64,000 bases of DNA, from NCBI GenBank assembly GCA_964516135.1, contig CAZEWN010000005.1, positions 78,854-142,853 on the forward strand, given 5' to 3'. The position numbers were made by a program, and so were the translations under genes. Position 1 is the stretch's first letter; each line of letters starts with the position of its first letter. Source of the DNA: 34-65-8 sp964516135 (GTDB lineage Bacteria; Pseudomonadota; Alphaproteobacteria; Sphingomonadales; Sphingomonadaceae). This document shows, piece by piece, positions 34,828 to 43,143 of the stretch. Under the pieces are notes generated by a model. It saw nothing but the letters and a program-made list of their open reading frames with translations. It was not told the DNA's origin and ran no database searches.

Positions 34828-35412
34828 GTGCCGGAACTCGCCGCCCTGAAGGAGGAGCTGATATCGGTCGCGTCGCGGACCGATATCGGCTTCGCCGCGG
34901 GCGGTGAGGCGGTCGAGGAGATCAAGCGGCTGGCCGCCGCGATCGAGTTGCTCAATCCAACGCCCGAGCCGGCAACCGCCGACGACCTGATGCGCGGGCG
35001 CTGGCAACTGCTCTATTCAAGCTTCGGCCTCGAGCGTGACAGCACGCTCGCACGGCTCAGCTTCAACATGTTCCCCAAGATCCCGGTGCGGGTCTGCACG
35101 CTGTGGCAGGAAGTGCAGCCAGAGCGGATGCTCTACGACAATATCGTCGAATGCGACGAAGGCCCGGTCATCGTCGAGGGCCGCTATCGCGCGCAAGGGG
35201 CCAGTCGTCTGGGCGTCGAATTCTATCGGGCGACCGCGAGCATCGGCGTGGAGCAATATGACGCACCGATCGCAAACGACAGGATCCCGCAGCTGCATTC
35301 GGACGTGACCTTCCTGGACGATGATTTCCGGTTGAACCGGGGCAGTTTCGGCAATCTCTACGTCCTCGCGCTGGTGGACCGCGCGCCGCGAATATGGAGC
35401 CGCGACCTGTGA
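34828..35412 (+). CDS. PAP/fibrillin (plastid-lipid-associated) domain protein
   Basis: 194 aa, GTG start at 34828, 5 nt after the receptor stop. The sequence follows the PAP/fibrillin pattern from end to end: an N-terminal helix IKRLAAAIELLNPTPEPA (about 33-50), RGRWQLLYSSFG (about 56-67), VEFYRAT in the central barrel and TFLDDDFRLNRGSFGNLYVL near the C-terminus. Fibrillins are best known from plastids and cyanobacteria, where they bind lipids, quinones or carotenoids; heterotrophic bacterial members are little studied. No signal peptide. A lipophilic-ligand carrier role is inference. Confidence 0.78.
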   Translation: MPELAALKEELISVASRTDIGFAAGGEAVEEIKRLAAAIELLNPTPEPATADDLMRGRWQLLYSSFGLERDSTLARLSFNMFPKIPVRVCTLWQEVQPERMLYDNIVECDEGPVIVEGRYRAQGASRLGVEFYRATASIGVEQYDAPIANDRIPQLHSDVTFLDDDFRLNRGSFGNLYVLALVDRAPRIWSRDL

Positions 35413-36299
35413 GGTTCGCGCGGCGTGATTTCCTCGCCGCCGCTGCGTCGGGACTGATCGCCGCGAGACTCCATGCGGCCGACGGCGCGACGCGCGACAC
35501 AGCGCTGGTCGCCCCTGACGGCCGCGAGATCGCGCTGCGTGCCGCCCCGCCACGCCAGCCCAGCGCGGGCCGTGCGGCGATCGTTCTATCGCATGGTGCG
35601 AATGGCACGTTCGACGGGCTGGGGCCGCTCGTCACGGCGCTGTCGCACGATCGCTGGGTATTCGCCCCGCTGCATGTCGATTCCGAAGATCATGCGCTGC
35701 ACGGCGCAGTGCCACCGGCGGAGGTCTGGCGGACCCGACTGGAAGACATGCGCCTGACGCTCGATCACGCGGTGGCCCGGCTGGGCGATGGTGGCCCGAT
35801 CGTCGCTGCGGGGCACAGCTACGGCGCGCTGGTGGCGCAGGCGCTGGGCGGCGCGACCGTGATGGGCCAGGGCGCGCGGGATGCGCGGGTGGGCGCCGTC
35901 GTCGCGATTTCGCCACCCGGCCCGATCCCCGGCTTCATCGGCGCGGAAGACTGGGCCAAGATCGCCGTCCCGATGCTGTTAACGACCGGCACAGCGGACG
36001 TGCTGCCGATGATCGCGCCGACCTGGCAAGCGCATCTCGCATCGTTCGAAGCCACGCGCATCGCACGCTCCGCCGCATGGGTCGGGCGCGACGTCGATCA
36101 CTATTTCGGCCGCATGATCCAGCGGCTGCGGCGCGAGGCACCCGATCAGGCAAGCCAGTTCGAAGCGGCGATGCACATCGTCAACCGCTATATCGGCGCG
36201 ATCGCCGAGGGGAACGGCGCGGATGCACGGTGGCTGGCCGACGCCGGCCCGACGCGCGACTTCCCCAACGAAACGCATTGTTTCGACTGGCGCGATTGA
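35409..36299 (+). CDS. Tat-exported alpha/beta hydrolase
   Basis: 296 aa from GTG 35409 (overlap GTGA with the upstream stop); ATG 35394 would add five residues. The N-terminus RFARRDFLAAAASGLIAARLHAA is a twin-arginine signal. The fold shows LSHGANG (oxyanion), nucleophile AGHSYGALV and LLTTGTADVLP around the acid; the C-terminal DVDHYFG may carry the His. The length and layout resemble dienelactone-hydrolase-like or platelet-activating-factor-acetylhydrolase-like esterases. Third gene of the receptor-fibrillin-hydrolase unit. Confidence 0.82.
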   Translation: MRFARRDFLAAAASGLIAARLHAADGATRDTALVAPDGREIALRAAPPRQPSAGRAAIVLSHGANGTFDGLGPLVTALSHDRWVFAPLHVDSEDHALHGAVPPAEVWRTRLEDMRLTLDHAVARLGDGGPIVAAGHSYGALVAQALGGATVMGQGARDARVGAVVAISPPGPIPGFIGAEDWAKIAVPMLLTTGTADVLPMIAPTWQAHLASFEATRIARSAAWVGRDVDHYFGRMIQRLRREAPDQASQFEAAMHIVNRYIGAIAEGNGADARWLADAGPTRDFPNETHCFDWRD

Positions 36300-36314
36300 T
36301 CGCGCGATTTGGCG

Positions 36315-37226
36315 CTACGTGCCTTGCGTCATGTGCCCGGCGGCCTGGGTCCGGTACCACGCGGCGATTTCCTCGCGCTTGGGCCACCATACGCCGGGCA
36401 GCGATTGCGCGTGCTGGATGAATTCGCGCAGCGCGCGCACCCGGTGTGCACGGCCCGAGACATGGGGGTGCAGCCCCACATTCATGATCCGCGCGGTTTT
36501 CGCGCCCTCGGCATAGAGCACGTCGAGTTCCTCGACCAGGATGTCGCGGAACTGGTCAGTCGTATAGTTGCGCCGCGTCAGCAAAGTGAAATCATTGATT
36601 TCGTTGGAATACGGAACCGAAACGATATCACCGCCCGGCGTGCTGAGCATATAGGGCTGGTCATCGTTCATCAGGTCGCAGAAAAATTCCAGGCCTGCCT
36701 CGGCCAGAATGTCGGCTGTCTGCGGCGTGCTGCGAAGCGAGGATGACAGCCACCCCTTCGCGGGCCTGCCGACATGCGAGGCATAGGCATCGAGCGTTCG
36801 CATGATCACATCGCGTTCCGCCACGGGGTCGTTCGCGTAATTGGTCAGCAGTTCGCCCTGTTCCCAGTTGTGGGCCAACAGTTCCCATCCCCGTTCGAGG
36901 ATCGCGTCGGTCATCGCGCGGCGCCGTTCGAATGTGACCGCGTTGGTCGTGCACGATGCCGCCACGCCCAGTTCGTCGAACAGTTCGATCAGCCGCCAGA
37001 TCCCCACGCGCTGGCCATATTCGCGCCAGGTATAGTTCGGGAAATCCGCGACGTTGCCAGGCAGCGTATCGGGCAGGATTGCCGGTCCGCCCGCATAGTA
37101 CGGCTTGTCGGTATCCTTCACCAGATCCCAGGTTTCGAGGTTGAAGGTGAGCACAAGCGCAACCCGCTTGCCCTCAGGCCAGGCCAGCGGGCCGCGCTGG
37201 GAAATCGGGATATAAGGATAGTCCAT
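36315..37226 (-). CDS. Polysaccharide deacetylase (NodB/PuuE-like) fold protein
   Basis: 303 aa. The first NodB motif, normally TFDDG, reads LTFNLETWD, and the second region reads LLAHNWEQGELL. This pattern is typical of PuuE-type allantoinase-like members rather than chitin deacetylases. RPAKGWLSSSLRSTPQTADIL corresponds to the later GxRxP-like strand. No signal peptide; cytosolic. Possible reactions are hydrolysis of an amide, imide or N-acyl bond in a small molecule. It starts 3 nt after the stop of the racemase-superfamily gene. Confidence 0.82.
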   Translation of the reverse strand: MDYPYIPISQRGPLAWPEGKRVALVLTFNLETWDLVKDTDKPYYAGGPAILPDTLPGNVADFPNYTWREYGQRVGIWRLIELFDELGVAASCTTNAVTFERRRAMTDAILERGWELLAHNWEQGELLTNYANDPVAERDVIMRTLDAYASHVGRPAKGWLSSSLRSTPQTADILAEAGLEFFCDLMNDDQPYMLSTPGGDIVSVPYSNEINDFTLLTRRNYTTDQFRDILVEELDVLYAEGAKTARIMNVGLHPHVSGRAHRVRALREFIQHAQSLPGVWWPKREEIAAWYRTQAAGHMTQGT

Positions 37227-37229
37227 CGG

Positions 37230-37976
37230 TCAGTAATCCAGCAATAATGAACCGTAGCCGTCAATCTTATCCTCAATGCCGTTTTGCCGCAGCGCATACC
37301 AGTATGTCGCCGTGTTGATCGCGATCACGGGCTTTTCCAGCCAGAATTCCGCCATCGCCGCGACTTTGCCGAATGCCAGGTTCGTGCCGCACTGGATCAC
37401 CGCCTCGACCTGATTGTCGTTCACTTCCTCCACCGCGCGTTTCAACGTCTGCGGGGATTCGTGTGCGATCATCATCGGCGACGGGGATTGCAGCCCCTTG
37501 ATGGCGAGGACTTCGTACCCCGTTTCCTCGAAGAACTTGCGGACCTGGGCATCGCCCACCGGCATGTAGGGGGTGATGATCGCTATGCGCTTGATATCGC
37601 CGTACTTCTTGATTGCGGCATCGCATGCATGGCTGCCCATCGCGACATCCCGGCCGGTGCGGGCGCGCAGATCGTTCAGCATCTTTTCCGCGCCATCTGC
37701 GCCATCCCAGAATGTTTCCGCCGACATGCCCATGATCACGTAGTCCGGCGACATGCTCATCGCGTCGTCGACGGCGTCGAGCGTGGTTTTGCGGATATTG
37801 TTGAGCATCGCCATGAAGCTGTCGTCGTCGCTCACCTTGGTATCGGGGATGCTGATGCGGGCGAAGTGATTGGTCACCCCGCGCGGGCGCATGTCATCGT
37901 ATTCGGGTTGAACCGACGTGTTGGTGGACGGCGCGATGACGGCAAACTTTTTCCGCCAGCCAAGCGAGTCGGGCAT
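37230..37976 (-). CDS. Asp/Glu racemase superfamily protein (maleate isomerase / arylmalonate decarboxylase-like)
   Basis: 248 aa from ATG 37976 (MPDSLGWRKKFAVIAPS); GGGAGAAGTG upstream supports this start over 38054. The N-terminal phosphate/carboxylate loop is APSTNTSVQPEYDDM. Isomerases and racemases of this fold use two Cys; here the first position reads VIMGMSAET (no Cys, about residue 85) while the second is kept, IQCGTN (Cys196). A single Cys on that side is the arrangement described for arylmalonate decarboxylase. Decarboxylase or one-base chemistry is therefore as likely as isomerisation. Site g lies upstream. Confidence 0.8.
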   Translation of the reverse strand: MPDSLGWRKKFAVIAPSTNTSVQPEYDDMRPRGVTNHFARISIPDTKVSDDDSFMAMLNNIRKTTLDAVDDAMSMSPDYVIMGMSAETFWDGADGAEKMLNDLRARTGRDVAMGSHACDAAIKKYGDIKRIAIITPYMPVGDAQVRKFFEETGYEVLAIKGLQSPSPMMIAHESPQTLKRAVEEVNDNQVEAVIQCGTNLAFGKVAAMAEFWLEKPVIAINTATYWYALRQNGIEDKIDGYGSLLLDY

Positions 37977-38041
37977 GGTCACTTCTCCCTCAATCCGCGC
38001 CTGATTACGCGGGCCGGTGCGCTTTGGCGGTGGCGCGGGCC

Positions 38042-38064
38042 GCCTATCCGCCATGCGAATAAAC
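38042..38064. promoter_or_regulatory. Candidate IclR-type operator, site g
   Basis: GCCTATCC, spacer gccatgc, GAATAAAC. Five and six matches of eight; the TATCCGC-cat-GCG core resembles site f. It sits between the divergent starts at 37976 and 38131. Confidence 0.45.
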
Positions 38065-38130
38065 GCAGCCGGAAGTCACGAGCGCGGGACCGACCGCGCA
38101 TAAGGCAGGGCAACACACAAGGGATGCCCG

Positions 38131-38418
38131 ATGCCAGCCTTCATCGTTGCCACCGTGACCGTCAGCGACACGGATGCCTTCGGCCGATACGCCGCCGGCA
38201 TCGCCGGTCTGGCGGAGCAATTCGGCGGGCACTACGTGCTGCGCGGGCCAGTGACCGAATTCCTTGAAGGCGAGGGGGTCGCGGGCGAACGCGTCGTCGT
38301 GCTGCAATTCGACACTGCCGAGGCGGCGCGCGCATTCTACCGCTGCGAGCAGTACCAGGAAGCAAAACGGCATCGTGACGGCGCCGCGGCGCTGACCATG
38401 CGGCTGCTCGAGGCATGA
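38131..38418 (+). CDS. DUF1330 family protein
   Basis: 95 aa, a single dimeric alpha/beta-barrel-type domain: AFIVATVTVSDTDAFGRYAAG at the start and VVVLQFDTAEAARAFYRCEQYQEAK in the middle are the DUF1330 pattern. Small members often sit next to oxygenases or hydrolases; activity is unknown. It begins the plus-strand unit DUF1330, FAD monooxygenase, ALDH, flavin oxidase, and its stop overlaps the monooxygenase ATG (ATGA). Confidence 0.85.
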   Translation: MPAFIVATVTVSDTDAFGRYAAGIAGLAEQFGGHYVLRGPVTEFLEGEGVAGERVVVLQFDTAEAARAFYRCEQYQEAKRHRDGAAALTMRLLEA

Positions 38419-39611
38419 GCGACGTCGACGTCATCATATGCGGCGCCGGCCCGGTCGGCACGGTCGCGGCCTATGCCCTGGCCAAGGCGGGCGTGTCGGT
38501 GCTGGTCGCGGAAGCGGGCGAGCACTGCGCGGAGGATTTGCGCGCGTCGACCTTCCATCCGCCGACACTCGAAATGCTCGACGCGCTGGGAATTTACGAC
38601 GAGCTTTCGCGCCAGGGCCTGATCGCGCCGATCTACCAGTACCGCATGCGCAGCACGGACGAGGTGATCGCGTTCGACCTGAGCGAGCTGAACGACATGA
38701 CGCGCTTCCCTTTCCGCTTGCAGGCGGAACAGTTCAAGCTGGCGCGCATGCTGGTCGACAAGCTGGCCGGTTTCGGAAATGCCCAGATGCTGTTCCAGCA
38801 TCGCCTGGTACATTTCGACCAGGATGGCGACGGCGTGACGGTGTCTTTCGAAACCCCGACCGACATTACCCAGGTTCGCAGCAAGTTCCTGATCGCCGCC
38901 GACGGGGCCAATTCGATCGTGCGCAAGTGGCTGGGCGTGCAATTCAGCGGGTTCACCTATCCCGAGAAATTCCTTTGCCTGTCGACCGATTTCCCGATCG
39001 AGGACTATTTCGAGAATCTCGCGCTGGTCAACTACGTCGCCGACGCGGAGGAATGGCTGGTGCTGCTGCGCGTGCCATCGTTGTGGCGGGTCCTGCTGCC
39101 AGCCGACGCTGGCAACAGCGACGACGCGCTCCGATCCGATGCGAACAAGCACAAGATCTTCGACCGCCTGCTGGGCAATGGCGCGGTAGAAACCGCGCAC
39201 CGCACGATCTACCGCGTGCACCAGCGCGTCGCCGACCGGTATGATCATGGCCGCGTGCTGCTCGCCGGCGACGCGGCACATCTCAACAATCCCCTCGGCG
39301 GCCTGGGCATGAACAGCGGCATCCACGATGCCATCAACCTGACCGAGCGGCTTGCCCGCATCATCCATGAGGGGGCCGACGCGCCCGCCGAACTGGCGCA
39401 TTACGACCGCCAGCGCCGCAAGGTGATGACCGATTTCGTGCAGACGCAGACGATCCAGAACAAACAGATGCTGGAGCGCAAGGGCACCCGGGGCGGCGAC
39501 GCCAAATACGAGCAGATGCGCGAACTGGCACGCGATGGGGACAAACGGCGCCAATACCTGCTACGCCAGTCGATGTTTACCAGCCTGGCCGACGCGGCAA
39601 CCGTCGAGTGA
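38415..39611 (+). CDS. FAD-dependent monooxygenase (MhpA/PHBH-like), copy 2
   Basis: 398 aa. ATG 38415 overlaps the upstream TGA. Group A flavoprotein hydroxylase motifs are in order: CGAGPVGTVAAYAL (about 10-23), the DG motif LIAADGANSIVRKWLG (about 156-171) and RVLLAGDAAHLNNPLGGLGM (about 278-297). It is a shorter member than MhpA, without the C-terminal thioredoxin-like domain. Likely to hydroxylate an aromatic or enol-like ring with NAD(P)H and O2; substrate unknown. Confidence 0.9.
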   Translation: MSDVDVIICGAGPVGTVAAYALAKAGVSVLVAEAGEHCAEDLRASTFHPPTLEMLDALGIYDELSRQGLIAPIYQYRMRSTDEVIAFDLSELNDMTRFPFRLQAEQFKLARMLVDKLAGFGNAQMLFQHRLVHFDQDGDGVTVSFETPTDITQVRSKFLIAADGANSIVRKWLGVQFSGFTYPEKFLCLSTDFPIEDYFENLALVNYVADAEEWLVLLRVPSLWRVLLPADAGNSDDALRSDANKHKIFDRLLGNGAVETAHRTIYRVHQRVADRYDHGRVLLAGDAAHLNNPLGGLGMNSGIHDAINLTERLARIIHEGADAPAELAHYDRQRRKVMTDFVQTQTIQNKQMLERKGTRGGDAKYEQMRELARDGDKRRQYLLRQSMFTSLADAATVE

Positions 39612-39615
39612 TCCC

Positions 39616-41124
39616 ATGACCCTGATCCCGTTCAGCGACACCACGCAGAAATTCCTGGCCCGCGAGCACAGGCTTTTCATCGGCGGCAGGTGGGTGACGG
39701 GGCAATCGGACCGGATCATCGCGGTTGAAAATCCCGCGCGCGAGGAAATCGTCGCCCAGGTCGGGGCCGCGTCTCCGGCCGACCTCGATGCGGCGGTCAT
39801 GGCCGCGCGCGCGGCGCTCGACGGGCCATGGTCACGCATGCCCCCCGCTGAGCGCGCGCGGTTGCTCTTCCGCCTGGCCGATCTGATGCAGGCGCATGGC
39901 CGCGAACTGGCCGAACTTTCGACGATCGAAAACGGCATGCCGATATGGATGTCGCAATCGAAGATGGAGGGGTTCTGCCCCGATCTCATTCGTTACTACG
40001 CCGGTTGGACGACCAAGTTCACCGGGGAAACGCTGCCCGCCGTATCCATCCGGGGCGAGGCCGAAGACTGGACCGTGTTCACGCTGAAGGAACCGGTCGG
40101 GGTGGTCGGCGCGATCATTCCCTGGAATGCCCCCGGTTCGATGATCACCCTCAAGACCGCCCCCGCCCTGGCGGCGGGGTGCACTTTGGTGCTCAAGCCC
40201 GCCGAACTGACCCCGTTGCTTGCCACGCGCTTCGCCGAATTGGTGGAGGAAGCGGGTTTCCCGGCCGGGGTGTTCAACCTGGTCCAGGGCTATGGCGAGG
40301 ATATCGGCCACGCGATGGCCGCCCATCCGGGCATTGACAAGATCGCGTTCACCGGATCGACCGAGGTCGGAAAGGCGATCGTCCGCGCGGCGTCAAACGA
40401 TCTCAAGAAGGTCTCGCTCGAACTGGGCGGCAAGTCCCCCTTCATCGTCTGCGCCGACGCGGACCTGGACAAGGCCGTGCCAGGCGCCGCTGCCGCCTGC
40501 TTTTTCCTCTCGGGCCAGAACTGCATGGCCGGATCGCGCCTGTTCCTGGAAGACAGCATTGCCGACGAATTTCTCGCCGCCCTGGCAGAGGTTTCACGGG
40601 GGTACGTCGTCGGCGACGGCATGCGCGAAGGCACGCTTATCGGGCCGGTCATTTCGGCCAGGCAGCGCGACCGGATCAGGGGCTTCGTAAGCCAGGCCGC
40701 GGACGAAGGCGCCACCAAGCTGTTCGAGGGCCAATGCCCTGCCGGCAAGGGCCATTTTGTCGCGCCGACCATTTTCAGCGACGTGACGCACGACATGCGG
40801 ATCGCGCGCCAGGAAGTGTTCGGCCCGGTTTTGGCTGTCCAACGCTTCTCGCAGGATGACGAGGCCGAGCTGTTGTCACGCGTCAACGGCACTGAATATG
40901 GCCTGTCCGGTTCGGTTTGGACGGGCGACATATCGCGGGCGCTGCGCCTGGCGAAGAAGGTCGATTCCGGCCAGGTGGGCATCAACGCCCACGCGGCAAT
41001 AAGCCCCGAAACGCCTTTCGGCGGCAACAAGCAATCGGGATGGGGCCGCGAATTCGGTCGCGACGGGCTCGAAGCCTATTTCAAGACCAAGGCAATCAGC
41101 ATCAACCTGGGCCCGCATTCGTAA
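39616..41124 (+). CDS. Aldehyde dehydrogenase, NAD(P)-dependent (third of three)
   Basis: 502 aa from ATG 39616. Family motifs: PWNAPGSM, FTGSTEVGKAI, SLELGGKSP (general base) and SGQNCMAGSR (nucleophile Cys), with the EVFGPVLAVQRF strand. Closer in layout to copy 1 (8065-9558) than to copy 2. It lies between a monooxygenase and a flavin oxidase, mirroring the order around copy 1. Confidence 0.93.
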   Translation: MTLIPFSDTTQKFLAREHRLFIGGRWVTGQSDRIIAVENPAREEIVAQVGAASPADLDAAVMAARAALDGPWSRMPPAERARLLFRLADLMQAHGRELAELSTIENGMPIWMSQSKMEGFCPDLIRYYAGWTTKFTGETLPAVSIRGEAEDWTVFTLKEPVGVVGAIIPWNAPGSMITLKTAPALAAGCTLVLKPAELTPLLATRFAELVEEAGFPAGVFNLVQGYGEDIGHAMAAHPGIDKIAFTGSTEVGKAIVRAASNDLKKVSLELGGKSPFIVCADADLDKAVPGAAAACFFLSGQNCMAGSRLFLEDSIADEFLAALAEVSRGYVVGDGMREGTLIGPVISARQRDRIRGFVSQAADEGATKLFEGQCPAGKGHFVAPTIFSDVTHDMRIARQEVFGPVLAVQRFSQDDEAELLSRVNGTEYGLSGSVWTGDISRALRLAKKVDSGQVGINAHAAISPETPFGGNKQSGWGREFGRDGLEAYFKTKAISINLGPHS

Positions 41125-41130
41125 GCCGTC

Positions 41131-42699
41131 ATGCCAGCCAACGTCATCGACAACGGGATTCTGGAAACGCTCGCCGCGATCGTGGGCGCCGGGCATCTGC
41201 TCACCGACGAGCCCGACCGGCGGTTTTACGGCACCGACGTATTCCGCGCCGGTCAACTGCCGGTCGCGGTCGTCCTGCCGGGAAGCATTGCCGAATTGCA
41301 GGATGTCGTGCGCGTCGCGGCGCGCGGCGCCATCCCGCTGACCGTGCGCGGCGGCGGGGCCAGCTATACCGATGGCTACACCCACGCGAGCCCGGGTGGG
41401 ATCACGATCGGCACCGACCGGTTGACCGCGATCGAGATCGACGAAGCCAAGTCCGTCGTGACCGTCGAGGCGGGCGTGACGTGGGAACGACTATACCAAG
41501 CCTTGAAGGAGCGCGGGCTCCGTACGCCGTTCTGGGGGCCGTTTTCCGGGCTGGCGGCAACGGTCGGCGGGTCTGTCTCGCAAAACGCGATCAGCCACGG
41601 CGGCGGCGTTTCCGCGGACAGCGTCGTGACGATGGAGATTGTCACGGGCACCGGCGAACTCCTGCGAACTGGCAGTGGCGGATCCGCCACCCCGTCGCCC
41701 TTTTTCCGCCACTATGGACCGGACCTGGCCGGCCTGTTCACCGGTGATTGCGGCGCCCTGGGCATCAAGGCGCGCATCACGCTCAAGCTTGTCGCCCGGC
41801 GCGAGGCATTCGACGCGCTGTCGTTCAGCTTTCCCAATTTCGCCGCGATGCACCTGGCGATGGCGGAGATCGCGCGGCTGGGCGTGGACGATGAAAACTT
41901 CGGCCTCGACGCGGCGCTGCAGCAGGGCCAGATCGGGCGCAACGACAGTGTCTCGGCCAAGGCCGATATTGCCCGCACAATCCTGAAATCCTCCGCGTCG
42001 CTCGGCGCGGGGATGAAGGCGCTTGCGCGGATGGCGGTCGCGGGCGACCGGGCCCTGAAAGCGGCCGACTATGCCGTGCACTATCTGACCGACGGGGTCG
42101 GCGACGCGGACGCGCGGGCGAAGGGCGACGCAATTCGCGCCATCGCCAGCCGCCACGGCACCGAGATCGCCAACAGCATCCCGACGGTCGTGCGCGCCAT
42201 GCCGTTTGCCCCCCTTGCCAACATGCTCGGGCCAAAGGGCGAACGCTGGGTGCCGATGCACGGGTTGTTCGCGCACGACGCGGCGGTGCCGTTCCATAAC
42301 GCGCTGGATGCATTCTGGGATGAGCAGCGCGCCGCGATGGACCGGCTGGGCGTGTACAACGGCGCAATGTTCATGGCCGTGGGCCCGACCGGGTTCGTCT
42401 ACGAGCCCGCGTTCTACTGGCCCGACGCGCGCCATGTCGTGCACGATCGGATGATGCCAGCCGACCATCTCGCCACACTGACCGATTATGCCCCGGCGCC
42501 CGAAACCGCCGCGTTCGTAGCGATGCTGCGCGAACGGATCGGTGAACTGATGAGCCAGCATGGCGCCGCCCATCTGCAGATCGGGAAAACCTACCCCTAC
42601 CTGGCCGGACGCAATCCCGCCTCCATGGCTTTACTGCGCGCGATCAAGGCCGAGCTTGATCCGAGGAACATCCTCAACCCGGGCGTGCTGGGCCTCTAG
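41131..42699 (+). CDS. FAD-binding PCMH-type (VAO family) oxidase/dehydrogenase, copy 2
   Basis: 522 aa, last gene of the plus-strand unit, 6 nt after the ALDH stop. PCMH loop VRGGGASYTDGYTH (about residues 72-85) and ATVGGSVSQNAISHGGG. Its C-terminal HGAAHLQIGKTYPYL and NPGVLGL blocks are shared with copy 1 at 10693-12231. Between about residues 215 and 330 the two copies diverge, consistent with different substrates. FAD-linked oxidation of an alcohol or hydroxyacid is expected. This gene marks the right edge of the putative regulon. Confidence 0.88.
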   Translation: MPANVIDNGILETLAAIVGAGHLLTDEPDRRFYGTDVFRAGQLPVAVVLPGSIAELQDVVRVAARGAIPLTVRGGGASYTDGYTHASPGGITIGTDRLTAIEIDEAKSVVTVEAGVTWERLYQALKERGLRTPFWGPFSGLAATVGGSVSQNAISHGGGVSADSVVTMEIVTGTGELLRTGSGGSATPSPFFRHYGPDLAGLFTGDCGALGIKARITLKLVARREAFDALSFSFPNFAAMHLAMAEIARLGVDDENFGLDAALQQGQIGRNDSVSAKADIARTILKSSASLGAGMKALARMAVAGDRALKAADYAVHYLTDGVGDADARAKGDAIRAIASRHGTEIANSIPTVVRAMPFAPLANMLGPKGERWVPMHGLFAHDAAVPFHNALDAFWDEQRAAMDRLGVYNGAMFMAVGPTGFVYEPAFYWPDARHVVHDRMMPADHLATLTDYAPAPETAAFVAMLRERIGELMSQHGAAHLQIGKTYPYLAGRNPASMALLRAIKAELDPRNILNPGVLGL

Positions 42700-42725
42700 C
42701 GGATGGCCGCAAGGGCGCGGACAAA

Positions 42726-43139
42726 TCAGCCATCCGTGCGGCGGTAGGGCACGAAATCCTGCAGGAACACCGCGCCGGTGAAGAAATTGCCCAGCCGGTC
42801 CTGCGTGGTCACATGGTCCAGCCGACACAACCGCGAGCCCGCGCCGAAATGGCGAATGACCAGGTAATCGTCTGAATCGAGCGTATCGGGATGCGCGGTG
42901 CGATTGACCCACAGGGTGCGCCCGTCACGGATAACGATCGCGGTCCGATCGATGATCTGCATGCTCACGTTGCGGAAGGTGTTGACGCAATCGGACGGCT
43001 CGCCTGCCACCCGGCCTTCGAGCATCCGGGCAAGCTTCGCTTCTCCCTTCGGCAGATCCTCGTTCGCGGTGTTGGCGGTCGCGGAAACGGGCAATGCCGC
43101 GACGGCGGCGAGCGCGGCAAGGGTGAACAGGGTTTTCAT
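42726..43139 (-). CDS. Small secreted protein, tandem copy 1
   Basis: 137 aa. Signal peptide (MKTLFTLAALAAVAALPVSATA), then a beta-rich domain with a conserved-looking LEGRVAGEPSDCVNT and IIDRTAIVIRDG, ending DFVPYRR. Two cysteines (in SDCVN and RLCRL) could form a disulphide. The upstream neighbour, 4 nt away, is a clear paralogue. The pattern is common in sphingomonads but I know no function. ATG 43139. Confidence 0.75.
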   Translation of the reverse strand: MKTLFTLAALAAVAALPVSATANTANEDLPKGEAKLARMLEGRVAGEPSDCVNTFRNVSMQIIDRTAIVIRDGRTLWVNRTAHPDTLDSDDYLVIRHFGAGSRLCRLDHVTTQDRLGNFFTGAVFLQDFVPYRRTDG

Positions 43140-43143
43140 CGCA

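Noticed and set aside
36290..36315. Palindrome atcgcgcgat between convergent genes as a terminator
   Set aside because: Too short and without a T-run.
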